From Phlebotomus papatasi (lineage: Eukaryota > Arthropoda > Insecta > Diptera > Psychodidae): a DNA stretch of 64,000 nt. Each line of letters starts with the position of its first letter. Position 1 is the first letter of the stretch. Position numbers and translations under genes: made by a program. Below the pieces are notes generated by a model, which was given only the letters and a program-made list of their open reading frames with translations, was not told the DNA's origin and did no database searches. Shown one piece after another: positions 34,109-45,769 of the stretch. Location of the stretch: assembly GCF_024763615.1 (NCBI RefSeq), contig NC_077222.1, positions 21,700,001 to 21,764,000 on the forward strand, in the 5' to 3' direction.

Positions 34109-36372
34109 AGTCGAATTCGGTAATAAATCAGAAAACATTTTGAAAAGTTTTTAAAATTAGTTGTAATTTCTTTAGCTCATTTTTAATAAATATGTGAATA
34201 CAGGGCTACGTAACATAGACACTAAATCGCGTATAGATCTAGGTTGAGTGCGATAGGGAATATCATGAAACGTAACTATATCGACGCCTATTTTAGAAAA
34301 CATTTGCGGCATGGAAATTTACTTCAGTTGTGCAACACTCGCGCAGAAAATATAGTAGTTTATTGATTGGGAAAGGCTTTTGTCGAACCATCTACATCAA
34401 CAGAAGATCGTAATTCGTTCAGGCGATATATGGAAATACTACAGATGGACTGTTCGTACTTTGAAAATGACTCCTTAGAGACTGATAGATCATTATTGCG
34501 AGAGAAGGAATTATCTAAATGGGAGGAATAGGAACACGCTGTCATTCGGAACATTAATGGCCTCTACACACTATAATAAATTTTCGTCAATATTTGCCAT
34601 ATTGAAGTAAATTGTTGACGCCAGGGAAAACCGTCAAAATTTCTTCAATAATGTAAAATATAGATATCACTTTCTCTAGTGTGTGGATCTCATAAAAGTC
34701 ACTGAATGAATTCTTCGTTTTGAATTTTTTCAATCATAATTTGTTTACATGGAGTAGTGAAATTAGATGAAAAGGAAGTTTGTTCTGGATTTTATATGAA
34801 GAGAGACAAAGAGATGATCATGTAGAAAACATGTATGATCTTTCACGAAGCTGGAGCAAATATGCGAAACCTATTTGTAAGACCGTCGGGTTATCCTTAT
34901 CGTATTATGCAAAAGAAAATACAGTAACTAGAAGTTCTTTTGCATGCAATGACCTATACAGAATAGGATATTAATTGCGGCAGTCTGAATCTGAACATTT
35001 TCGGAGCAATTTGAGAATACATCAGTATGGTGTGTAGGCAATCTAGTATCAAAGTATTAATTGCGGCGTCGGGGTATTAGTACATTGTGCAGATTTACAA
35101 AGAAGAGTAGGGTATTTTTGAGGATCGGTCTTTAAATAGTTCAAAGGAATTCTATAATATATCGGGAATATCGGGTAAAACAGTTAATGTGAAGAGAATC
35201 CCGACGTCTATCGCATGTTGTAATTCAACTTATGATTAACCGCATGTTGTAATTCACTAGAGTTTAGTAAATAGAAAGTAAAGTCTAGTTCAGAATAAAC
35301 GCGTTAATTCAGGATTCAGTGTTAAGAATTTCAAATCTGTGAATCAGTGATATTGTATTACACTTTATGGGATCAATATTTTTAGTATTCAGAAAACAAA
35401 TCATATTAAAGGTACACATTTTTAAGATCACGGGATAATGAGGGAAAAACCTTTTTCAGCTGTCGAAAGTGCACAGGTAGAAAGTAGGACAACACATTCA
35501 TTTAGGTTGACAGTTGAAATATTCAAAACTTTCAATTGAAAGTAGTATCGCACGGATTCGCAAATAGATGGCGTTGTGTATGAAATAAACAAATTTTATG
35601 GAATCTAATAGGAGTATGAAGGAATAGTATGCTGTGTGTAAGGGTTTCATACATACGATGAGGTTTTAAGGAAGATGTTGTACGAAGTGATAACAGTCGT
35701 TACTATAACAAGAAATAGATGACATTATACGGACAGAATCGTAATTATGAAAATTTTTAGACAACGTCGTATTGTGAATATAAACATAGCACAAACAAGA
35801 TCATAATCGAGTTAGACATGAACCAAACACAACAACGTATAAGTTCGGAAGTCTAAAGCCAACATTATGTAGAATAATTTCCCACGCAAACTAGCTTTTG
35901 TTTTGTAGGTGTGCTTTTAATGTTTCAATGAGAACGAGTGAGATCTAGATATGGTCATATCTCTCCCCCTTATAGGAGATTTTTAAGGCATGTTTACAGG
36001 ACAAGGGTTATTGTTCTCTGGACATAAGGGAACGGCATCAAGAAAACAATGGAATCTTCAACAGTATTTACGAAAAAAATTAGTAAATGGGACTTTTACA
36101 AGATTTGACTGTTATGTATGAAAGCAGCAAACGAATATAATGAAACATATTTCGTGAAACACCCAGAAAGAAGAAACGGGAAGACAGGAATAGAGAAAGG
36201 GTGGACTCAACGGGTTTTATCCAAGCAAGTAGAATTGATTGGAAGAAGATTAGGTATTGAGACAGAAACTAAAGATGATGGAAAGTACTCTCTCGTAGAG
36301 TTCGAGCATTTGAAAATTTCAAGTTGAAACATATTTCACACCACGATAGATACCAGAATTACGCGAGACTCA
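34109..36372. other. Insertion interior, middle-right part
   Basis: About 2.3 kb without recognised genes. A small fold-back lies at about 34559-34690 (CTCTACACACTATAATAAA and inverse). The longest frames are under 75 codons and not convincing. Confidence 0.4.
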
Positions 36373-37413
36373 CACTCAGAAAAGAGCTCTGTAGAAACAG
36401 CTCTTAATTTAGCTCTTGAAATAAGAACGGGCATTTGTGTCTTGGATTAAAGACTATTTTACTTGAACGAAAGCATTTTTTTTAAAACATGCTTTGGCTC
36501 AAGAACGTACAGTGTTTGAATTTTCAAAGATTAAAAAAATGTCTCTGAAGGAATTTTAAGCACCGAGTAGATCTTGGAGCAAAGCATAACGAGCTTTGAT
36601 TCCAGTATCAGATTTTCTCTGCTATATCGCAACAATATTTACGTACACTCACAAATAATAAACGCAATTGCATTTCACGTTTTTTTTATTGAAGTATCAC
36701 TGTATACATTTTTAATCTATTGTATTTCACATTCCCTATTTTTTTTATTAAAATCTCAACAAAATTCATCCCTTTTTGTCTAAATCAAAACTCACATTTA
36801 GGAAGATTTTTTTCCATCCGACTATCGATGAGCGAGATGCCCGACATGTTTACAATTTTTTTTCACCGGAACCATCTCGCAAAAATCTTTTAAATTTTTC
36901 ACTATATAACATTTTTAAATAAAAAATCACTGTTGCACAACACTCCAGAGGCTCGAGCGAGCTTGTGAGTCACAATGTTTTGTTTTTCAGAAAAAAATAT
37001 TTTTGTATTTTTCGATCAATAATTCACCTAATTTTCATATAATTCTTGTCGGCACTGTATTTTTTTGAACCACAAGACACTTCACTACTCGTAAAGGCTT
37101 ACCCCACAATTTTCACTATAATTTTATTAATAAAACTCGCGAAAACAATCACCACTTTGCGAATTAATTGCACTGTGAATTATTTTGTCTGTCATTTGAC
37201 AGCACTGGAAGTCACTGAAAATTTTCTCTGGAGAGACGGTACTCTCTCTCTCTTGCTCAAGACACGGCAGCTCTTAGTTGATCTGTTTTAGAAAACAGCT
37301 CTTGATTCTAAGCACGACATGTTTAGGTTGATTCGGCTCTTAAAATATTCTTACAGACAAGAGCTGTATTTTTGCACATCCCATACAAAGTTAGAACTGC
37401 CCTTTTCTGAGTG
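36373..37413. mobile_element. 1.04-kb element with CACTCAGAAAAG inverted ends
   Basis: Ends CACTCAGAAAAGAGCTCTG and the inverse CTTTTCTGAGTG. AGAGCTGT/ACAGCTCT words are repeated near both ends. No coding sequence recognised. Confidence 0.6.
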
Positions 37414-39118
37414 CAGGACTCTGAATCAAGACGACTCTTGTTGGAACTACATGACCACTAATAACTAAATTAAAAGGATAACATCACGTATAGTATTTTG
37501 TTACACAAGACTGCGAAGGGATTATAAATCTCAACTTATCAATGACAGGCTATTTAATATTATAAGTAGGAAACGGTATTCAGGGGTATATTCGAAGAAT
37601 AGGAGCGATACGTTATAAACTCTAAAGCACACAGTCAGTAAAAGATTCGCATGACGAAAACGGTAATCATGGGATAGTGGTATGATCAAATTCCTAGGTC
37701 CAGCGGTAAGATCCAATTACAACAAAGCGGACAGAATATGGCCAGGTGTATGATGCATACAATCACTACATCCCAAAGTTAGGGAACAGGGAACGAAAGC
37801 GCCGAACGCACCGAGTTAGTTCCTGAAGGAGGAAAAGAAGACTTCACATTGGAAACCAACAGGACCAGTATTCGACAGAGAGCACATTCTACAATACAGC
37901 GAACTTCTACTACACGGATAACATCTAATTCGAATGCAAGTCAACAGAAATATAACCAGTAGGACCGTTAAAGGATCTTTATCAGAGAAATGAACTACAA
38001 CAGAAAAGATTAAATGAAAGAGTCGACAACACTAAACACTGAAGATATCAAGTTAACACGCGACAGGAGTTTCACGGAGTACAAAGGCACGGAGCAGATC
38101 TAGCATTCTGGATGCTGAAGATAATAGCGGACAAAGAATTTGTGATTAGAAATCACTGAAGTTGTTCACTTCAAAGACGTATTGTTCCCAATAGGTCACA
38201 CTATTGGCAGGCTTTTACATGGATATTTCTGGTTGGATCAAGGGAAATTCAGTCAGTATAGCAACGAGGAATTTGATATCAGAGGAATGATTAAGGTCGA
38301 AAGAAAAGCATGATGTATATGGATGAGGAAATCTCATGGATATATGGAAAACCGGTACCGGTCAAATAAATTTCTGCAGAGGAAATGTGGACCATTTGAA
38401 GTACAGAGTAGTCATAGACCATGAGATTCGTCACTGCAAGCTGGCAAGGCGTCAGAAGAATGCAGAGGACAGGTCTCGGGTGGAGACAGGCTGTCCGTGT
38501 GTGGAATTACCTAGGAGAAAATTCGCAGTGTGTAAGAGGCTAGCCTAACCTACGCGGAATGTAGGTCTTTGACCAGTGATGTGCGGAACTGTCCACTCCT
38601 AATACAGTGATTGGCCCCAAGAGGTGCTGTGGGTTTTTGGCTCTTCCACGGGCATTTTAGGCGATCTCCATATCTCTAGGGTGCCCACGTCAAAGAATGT
38701 GATTTGCCCAAACAGTTACTCTGTTGGCTCGCGCTTCTCATGGGCACTTTCTCAATCATTGAGTCCAGGGAGTGTCACCCCTACAAATGAAGTGAGTAGC
38801 TATAACACGTTCCCATGTTGCAGCTTCTCGCGGGGCCTCCATGTCTGGTTAGTGAAAGACCAGGTCACAGCGCCTAGTGAGTTGATAGGACTGTGAGATT
38901 AAGCTTGCTTAATCATTCGATCCATGGTGATAAATGGATTCGAGCGCTCTATGTAACACGGAACTTAAAGGTTAATTCGACTTCCTGGCATACTGGATTC
39001 CTTAGTGTTGTGGTGTTATGAGCTACTGAGGCAGGTTGGTAGACTACGGTCCCGGCCTGGGGCTCCTACTATTCACCACGCTGCCAAGGGACGGCAGCTT
39101 TGTCAGGATTGGCCGAAT
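37414..39118. other. Insertion interior, right part
   Basis: No gene recognised. GC content rises toward the right repeat (from about 38330). No polypurine tract directly before 39119. Confidence 0.4.
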
Positions 39119-39405
39119 TGTAGAGCGTATGGCCTATTCGACGTATGTCAACCCAGTCGACGGCCATAACCCACCAATCCTAATTCCTCATTCCTTTGAC
39201 ACGCCCAACTCCTACCATCCCTATGGGTGCTGAAAGGTTGCTTTGGGGCTCTTACTGTTAGGTAAATGTCCTCAGTCTTCAGTGAGTGAGCATCAGTCGC
39301 CGTGGACGGTTCACTCTCATGAAGTGAAAAATGGGTGGCACCTTCAGTTATCCAATTTCCCTCTAAGTTATTTTTCTATTTAGGTGAGCCCCATCTGGGC
39401 TTACA
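39119..39405. repeat. Right LTR-like terminal repeat
   Basis: 287 bp, same orientation as the left copy, TG...CA. Followed by TTAGTTAGTTTGTGG, the continuation of the target seen at 15610. Confidence 0.8.
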
Positions 39406-40454
39406 TTAGTTAGTTTGTGGCTCTTAAGATAGTCATACCGTTCTTGTTTTTATGTTAAATAAAAGCTTTTCATTTATTGCATGTAGATTTTTGGATTTTT
39501 TATACGACGAATTTCAATTTTATTTAATGGTCCACGACATAATACGATCAACCTGCTACTAGGCTTTTGTCATTAATACCAAAGATATAATCTCAAAAAT
39601 GTTTTAAAAAAGCAAATAGATTACACGGGAGACGAATTTGTGAATCACCTTCCATTATCTTTTTATCGGTATAAAACTTTGAACCTGAATTCTGCGAATA
39701 TTTTGCGTTAACTCTTTCGCGTCTTTAGGGTCATATATGACCCGGGGAAAAAAGTTTCTTTTTGGCTATTTACATTAATTGAAATCTAACTGGAGTCTTG
39801 AGAAAATGAGCCAAGAATCTTACATCCTTCTATTATGATGTCGTGCACGAACAGATAGATTTCAATTAATGTAAATACCCAAAAAAAACTTTTTTCCCCG
39901 AGTCATGACATTACCCTAAAGACGCGAAAGAGTTAATCAATTAAAATAATATTAACCGTCTTCAAACCTATAAAAAATACAGTTTACAAAAAAGACAAAA
40001 AATATGAGAGATACAGTTTTATTGTGAAGTAGTGTTGTTGTTCAACAAAAACAAACGAGGTTTTTTTATTCATTTATTTACATTTTATATAATCAGTAAT
40101 CTCTTTATTATCCTAAATAATATAAAAGTTCTATGGAGTGCTCTATATCAAACATAAAGAAAAGGTGTGCTATAAATAATATTCTTATCAAATTAGCCAA
40201 GTTCAAGTTTGAGCATCATTTTCAAATACACCAGAAAGGTAGGATATTTCTACACGAGCCAAAAAATTTCACTAGTCATAATATTTTGCAAAATATACAC
40301 AAATTTTTTTATAGATAAGATATAATTGTCTTGCAACTTTTAGTTTTGTTTGATAAAAGCAAAAAATGTACAACATTTTGATCATGAATGGTGACTCTGC
40401 ATAAATTCTACAAAAATCTCACAGAATGACTATTAATTTTTCTTCATCACTTAA
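39406..40454. other. Spacer copy between P10 and P11, right of the insertion
   Basis: Copy of 15611-16443. No gene. Contains the TTAA-flanked element listed next. Confidence 0.6.
39712..39932. mobile_element. TTAA-flanked MITE (piggyBac-type), 221 bp
   Basis: Ends CTCTTTCGCGTCTTTAGGGT and the inverse ACCCTAAAGACGCGAAAGAG, with TTAA at 39708-39711 and 39933-39936. The first duplication unit (near 15915) has the uninterrupted site, so insertion in unit 2 is shown directly. Confidence 0.85.
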
Positions 40455-42031
40455 TTAAACCTTTTCCACTTGTAACCACATTCCATCCTTAGGGGTAAGT
40501 ACACTACCCTTGGGATCCAAAACTAAAGGAATTGGAGTCTTTGGTGTCGTCTTAACTCGATATTTCGAAAGCAGATTGGCCAATCCAACCCTTGTCTGCA
40601 TAACACCGAAACGCAATCCCACACAAATCCTAGGACCTTCTCCGAAGGGAATCCAAGCATAGGGATGTCGGTTCTTGATATTCTCATCGGTAAAGCGATC
40701 CGGGTCGAATTTCTCAGGATCCGGATAGATCTCAGGATCATGATGAATTCCATAAACCGGAATTATCACAAATGTTCCTTTCTCAATAAGATGTTTACTA
40801 CCAGGTACTTGATAATTCTGTCCACAAACTCTAAATAAGTTGTCCACTATGGGATGCTTCCTCAGAGTTTCTGAAGTAAGGCGAGGTAATAATAATACAA
40901 ATAACTATTTGATTTATCAAACTCTCTAAGAACTTACCATGGATAATTTGATCGAGATATTTCATCTCCATGCAGGCTTCATAAGTATATTCACTGTTAT
41001 ATTTTTCTAAAACTCTGTTAACTTCTTCTCTGGCTCTGTCCTGAATATCCTGATGCTGAGCCAATTCATAGAGAGCAAAGTTCATAGTTGAAGAAGAGGT
41101 TTCAAAGCCCGCAATGAAAAACAAGAATGTTTGCGCAGCTAATTCTTCAAAGGTCATTTTTCCTAAATCCGTATCATCACCCTCGAGTTTTCCGGTATTC
41201 TTGATTTGAAGTAAAAGTGAGAGGAAATCAATCCTCTTCACATCGTTCTTTTCACGATATTCAGTGGTTTCCTTGAGAAGTCTCATGAAGAACTCAGATA
41301 CTTCGGGCTTGTTGACTTTCATTTTCAACATACGACCCAAAATCTTGGAACATCACAAGGAAGAAAATACGAATAATCTCAAAAGATGTATTCTCAAAGA
41401 CACTCTTTCCAATTCTACGAAATTCAGTATCTGGTTGTTTGAGACTATTACAGTCAATTCCAAAAGCACAATTTCCAATAACATCAGTTGTAAATCGCGA
41501 AAGAACATCCTTTATTTCGATCGTTTCCCTCCTTTCGGCAAATGGTTCTAAATAGTTCTGGAACTCTTTGGCAACTGCAATAATTGTGCTGTGCATCATT
41601 TTCATTTTTCCAGAAGTGAAAGTAGGGCTTAGTTTGTTCCTTAAATTCCTCCAACGTTGTCCAGTTAAGGCGAAGAGATGACCAGATAGAGGATCATCTT
41701 TTTCATTGACATAGAATCCCCTGTCAGTGAAATACTGGAAATCCTTCACGAAGATGTTTTTTAAAAGTTCCAAATCAGTTGGAACAACAACGGGTCTTGT
41801 GAAGAAGTAAACACCTCCAAAGGTATTTCTGCCCTTGAGTTCTTTGTACGCTTCCGAGAAAACTTGACTTGAGTGCTTAGTACTGCCCATCTCTTTCAAA
41901 ATTCCAAATGGGAATTGCGGTTTCACGTAAGGAACTCCCTTTTCTTCCCAATACTGGAACTTCTTCTTCACGTACAAATATCCTGCCGCCAGAAGGGTAA
42001 CAACGGATACCAAAACTAAATTCCAATCCAT
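40455..42031 (-). pseudogene. P11: CYP6-type P450 with one-base frameshift, duplicate of P8
   Basis: Exon 1 is 40938-42031 (1094 bp, one more than every paralogue), exon 2 is 40455-40870 and the intron is 67 bp. The extra base is an A in the run at 41339-41342 (CCCAAAATCTTGG, against CCCAAATCTTGG in P8). It shifts the frame after QD at about residue 230. Upstream, the frame carries anchor, hinge and WRNLR; downstream, the other frame carries AGFET and the splice. Exon 2 protein is identical to P8, including FGEGPRICVG. It is otherwise unbroken, so this is a very young pseudogene, or an assembly error in a short homopolymer. Confidence 0.8.
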
Positions 42032-42126
42032 GATTTTTGGATAATGAATATAAGCACTAATATCCACGATACTTTCCACTTCACGATCAGTCAAATACTA
42101 GCTCTCAAGTCCAGCAAGTTTGCCCA

Positions 42127-42133
42127 TTTTATA
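42127..42133 (-). promoter_or_regulatory. TATA box of P11
   Basis: TATAAAA followed by TGGGCAAAC, 96 nt upstream of the ATG. Promoter still intact. Confidence 0.5.
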
Positions 42134-43157
42134 GGCAGTTGGAGTACCAAAGAGGTATTGGTGACTTCATGGTAGTATTATTTTTGCTGATATTTATGAT
42201 GTGTAAGCTGATGAAATCCATAATTAGAGATAACTGATTTTTTGGATGATCACTAAAAGCATTTCATTGTAATGTAAATAATTTCTCATTGTTGTGTTAG
42301 TTGAACCAATGATATGCCTAGAACTTCTTAATGTAATAGGTGAGATTCCTAACGTAATCCAATTTGAAATGCTTTAGAACTCGTTTTAAAGTTGAAGTTT
42401 GATGACTTGGAAATTTTCAGTACAAGAATTAAAAGTTACAAACAGGATCATTCCAAATTTTTAGGATTTATTTGCGAAATATCATACACAGTGATGTTGA
42501 ATTTATTTAAATGTTGCGATAAATTTTAGATTAGAAAGATTAGATACATTAATCTTGAAGTCTTTATTTGTCTACTGATAAACATAACAAAGCAATTTTT
42601 TTTGTATTATTAACAGTGACACAGCATTGATTTTAAAAAGCCGCATTGAGTTTTTTTCTAAATTCCCATCGAGCGCCAAATGCTAACTGATTTCAATTAG
42701 ACTGAAATTATTTATTAGTAGGGGGGAAGTGGGGCACCTTTGAATTGGGGCAGCTTTGAAATTGGGCTTTTTCTCCTATTTTCAAATGGAATTGAGGCTT
42801 ATCATGATGTAATTTAGCATCGCAATTGGTTTGTTGACCTAAATTATGTCATAATAAGGTCCAGTTTTATTTAAAAATAGGAGAAAAAAGCTCAATTTCA
42901 AAGCTGCCCCAATTCAAAGGTCCCCACTTCCCCCTATTTTCAGTTGAATTCTGCTAACCATAAAACGACACTCGCGAGGCGGTGCCATTACCATATATTT
43001 GGTTAGAACTTTTTTTTAGATAATTGCTGACCGGTTAGTATATTTTTGTTGATCAACTCAGCAAAAATATATTGAAGATGCTGCTTTTTTCAGCTAACTG
43101 TGCTCACTGGGGTATGCTATTTGATTCCGAACTACAGAATTTCTAACGGTCATCCAC
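42134..43157. other. Spacer P11-P12
   Basis: Mirrors 18125-19450 of the first unit, with replaced sequence at 42310-42584. Contains the fold-back listed next. Unit homology ends near 43090. No gene. Confidence 0.55.
42719..42936. mobile_element. Fold-back MITE, TAGGGGGAAGT-ended family, copy 2
   Basis: 218 bp, the copy of 19089-19306 carried along in the duplication. Confidence 0.75.
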
Positions 43158-45063
43158 TTAATTAACTTTCTCCACATGTAACCACATTCCGCCCTTAGGG
43201 CTAAGCACAACAGTCTGAGGATCCATTACCATTGGAATTGGTGTCTTAGGTGAGGTCTTTACTCGGTATTTAGAAAGCAGATTCGCCAATCCAACCCTTG
43301 TTTGCATCATGCCGAACCGCATTCCAACGCAATTCCTAGGTCCATCTCCGAAAGGGATCCAAGCACAAGAATTCCGGTTTTTCATATTTTCTTCAGTGAA
43401 TCTTTCGGGATCAAATTTGTCAGGATCCGGATAGAATTCGGGATCATGATGAATTGCATAAATCGGAATTTGCACCGATGTTCCTTTTTCAATAATATGT
43501 TTGGTATCCGGAACTTGATAATCCTTATGGCAAACTCTAATTAAGTTGGGTATAACAGGATACTTCCTAAGGGTTTCTAAAGTGAAATAAAGTAAACATA
43601 AGCAATATACTTGATAGAGAGTGTATCCAGTGTTCGCCAGTGGGAAAAGTGGTCACCCTAAGAGGAAAACACTTTTTTGGTCTTGCCCAGAGCTTTCGGT
43701 CCCAATATGGACCTTCTTCAGTGGTCGAGTGTTTTCGCAGCTTTTCTCAGGGATCGGAGCTGCGAAAACATAATTTAGTCGACCACTGAAGAAGGTCCAT
43801 ATTGGGACAGAAAGCTCTGGGCAAGACCAAAAAAGTGTTTTCCTCTCAGGGTGACCACTTTTCCCACTGGCGAACACCGGATACACTCCCTATCAAGAAA
43901 ATCACGCCAGTTCCCATTAAAAATAAGCAATATAACCACGATTTAAGATTTTGAATTATTAAATACTAACCATTAATGATTCGATCAAGATATTTCATTT
44001 CCATGCAAGCTTCGTAAGTGTATTCACCGTTGTATTTCTTCAAAATACTAATGACTTCCTCTCTGGCCCTGTTCTGAATATCCTGATGTTGAGCTAGTTC
44101 ATAGAGAGCAAATGTCATAGTCGATGAAGAGGTTTCATATCCCGCAGCGAAAAACAGGAACGTTTGTGCGGCCAATTCTTCAAAGGTCATTTTCCCCAAA
44201 TCCGTATCATCACCTTCAAGTTTTCCCGTGTTCTTTATCTGTAGTAAAAGTGAGAGGAAATCATTCCTCTTCACATTGTTCTTTTCACGATATTCAGTGG
44301 TTTCTTTGAGGAGTCGCATGAAAAACTCAGACACATCGGGTTTGTTAAATTTCATTCTCATCATACGACCAAAATCTTGAAAATTCAATAGAAATAAAAG
44401 ACGGATCATCTCAAAGGGTGTAACCTCAAAAATTCTCTTTCCAATTCTGCGAAACTCTGTGTCTGGTTCTTTGAGACTATTGCATTCTACTCCAAAGGCA
44501 CAAGTTCCAATGATATCAGTTGTAAATCGTGCAAAAACATCCTTCATTTCGATCGTTTCCTTCTTTTCGGCAAATGGTTCTAAATAGTTCTGGAATTCTT
44601 TGGCAACTGCAATAATTGTGCTGTGCATCATCTTCATTTTTCCAGAAGTGAAAGTAGGACTTAGTTTGTTCCTTAAATTCCTCCAACGTTGTCCAGATAG
44701 GGCAAATAAGTTACCAGATAGAGGATCATCTTTTTCATTGACATAGAATCCCCTGTCAGTGAAATACTGGAAATCCTTCACGAAAATATTTTTCAAAAGT
44801 TCCAAATCTGTTGGAATAACAACGGGCTGTGTGAAAAAATAAACACCTCCAAAGGTATTTCTGCCCTTGAGTTCTTTGTATGCTTCAGAGAAAATCTGGC
44901 TTGAGTGTTTAGTACTGCCCATGCCCTTCAGAATGCCGAATGGAAATTGCGGTTTCACGTAAGGCACTCCCTTTTCCTCCCAGTACTGGAACTTCTTCTT
45001 CACGTACAAATATCCTGCTACTAGGAGTGTAACAAAGGATATCAAAACTAGATACCAATCCAT
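43158..45063 (-). CDS. P12: CYP6-type cytochrome P450 with MITE in its intron
   Basis: Exon 1 is 43971-45063, the intron is 43577-43970 (394 bp, donor GTTAGT) and exon 2 is 43158-43576; the product is 503 aa. Start MDWYLVLISFV. Motifs are hinge VPYVKPQFPFG, WRNLR, AGYET, ETLRKYPVIPNL over the splice, FDPERF and FGDGPRNCVG. The intron is five to six times longer than in the neighbours because it holds a 264-bp fold-back. The reading frame is complete, so the gene is probably functional if the hairpin is spliced out. Ends HVEKVN. Confidence 0.93.
43622..43885. mobile_element. Fold-back MITE inside the intron of P12
   Basis: 264 bp with nearly perfect arms of about 110 bp, from TGTATCCAGTGTTCGCCAGT to the inverse ACTGGCGAACACCGGATACA. 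The inner block CGACCACTGAAGAAGG also appears near 63083, so a relative lies at the right end of the window. Confidence 0.85.
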
Positions 45064-45155
45064 TTTTTCCGGAAAATGAAAATTAAACCAACTTTCGATG
45101 CCTTCCAGTTCACGATCACTCAGACACTATTACACAAGTTGAGCAAGTTTGACCA

Positions 45156-45162
45156 TTTTATA
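45156..45162 (-). promoter_or_regulatory. TATA box of P12
   Basis: TATAAAA followed by TGGTCAAAC, 93 nt upstream of the ATG. ATCGTGAACTGG lies further downstream. Confidence 0.55.
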
Positions 45163-45769
45163 CAAACTTGTATATCAAAAAAGTATTGGTGAAGTCGTGA
45201 TAGTATTTTTTACAAAGACATCGTACTCCTGGGTAAGCCAATGGATGACTTAATTAGGTATACATGATTTTTTGGCTGCTCACTGAAAGCATTTGATTGC
45301 AATGTAGATAAATCTTTGTTGTTGTGTTCGGGCTGTACATAGTAAAATCAGAAGTAAACCCAGATCAGCTTGTGTAGGTGAAATTATGTAGACTAACTCG
45401 AACTGTCTGAAAATTCGATTTAGAGCTGAAGTTGAAGAGCGTTAGGAAGTAATTTTAAATTTTAAGTTTATGCTTCATCATCAAATCCATTAACATTAAA
45501 TTTCTATTTAATATTTAGAATACTTTGAAAAATACATATACAAATATTTATAAATTACATAAGTACATATAGATAAATTTTAGCAAGAATTTAATAGATA
45601 AGATAAAATTTTCTGGAAAAATTTATTTGTCTTTGACCAAAGCTAGATAGTACATGATTTTTATATTACAGTGACTCTGCATTAATTTTACAAATCATCA
45701 TACAAAGAATATCATTTTAAGTTAATTGATTTCACACGACAAAATATCAAATGGTCATCCATCGTTTAA
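45163..45769. other. Spacer P12-P13
   Basis: AT-rich. No gene or clear repeat seen. Confidence 0.5.

Larger units (their letters stand above)
23750..39405. mobile_element. 15.66-kb insertion bounded by LTR-like direct repeats
   Basis: Direct repeats of 290 bp (23750-24039) and 287 bp (39119-39405) both begin TGTAGAGCG and end GGCTTACA, the TG...CA form of LTRs. The flanks are TTTG (left) and TTAG (right), against a single TTAG in the empty site near 15610, consistent with a 4-bp target duplication with one later change. The terminal repeats differ by about six substitutions and a 3-bp gap. The interior shows no protease, reverse transcriptase, integrase or gag motif, and neither a clear primer-binding site nor a polypurine tract. 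It is best seen as a non-autonomous, coding-poor LTR element (LARD-like) swollen by nested insertions. Direction is undetermined. Confidence 0.75.
10284..43090. repeat. Head-to-tail tandem duplication of a three-P450 block
   Basis: Unit 1 is about 10284-19455 (P6, P7, P8). Unit 2 is about 19456-43090 (P9, P10, P11) and includes a 15.66-kb insertion at 23750-39405. The units share gene order, introns, promoters and spacers, including the fold-back at 19089/42719. Unit-specific changes are a MITE at 10755-11019 only in unit 1; about 0.77 kb (12886-13655) missing from unit 2 between P9 and P10; replaced sequence at 18310-18956 against 42310-42584; and a TTAA-flanked element at 39712-39932 only in unit 2. 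Confidence 0.88.

Noticed and set aside
38336..39233. ORFs near the right LTR-like repeat as possible gag
   Set aside because: No zinc knuckle or capsid-like features. One of them simply crosses into the terminal repeat and recurs at 23760.
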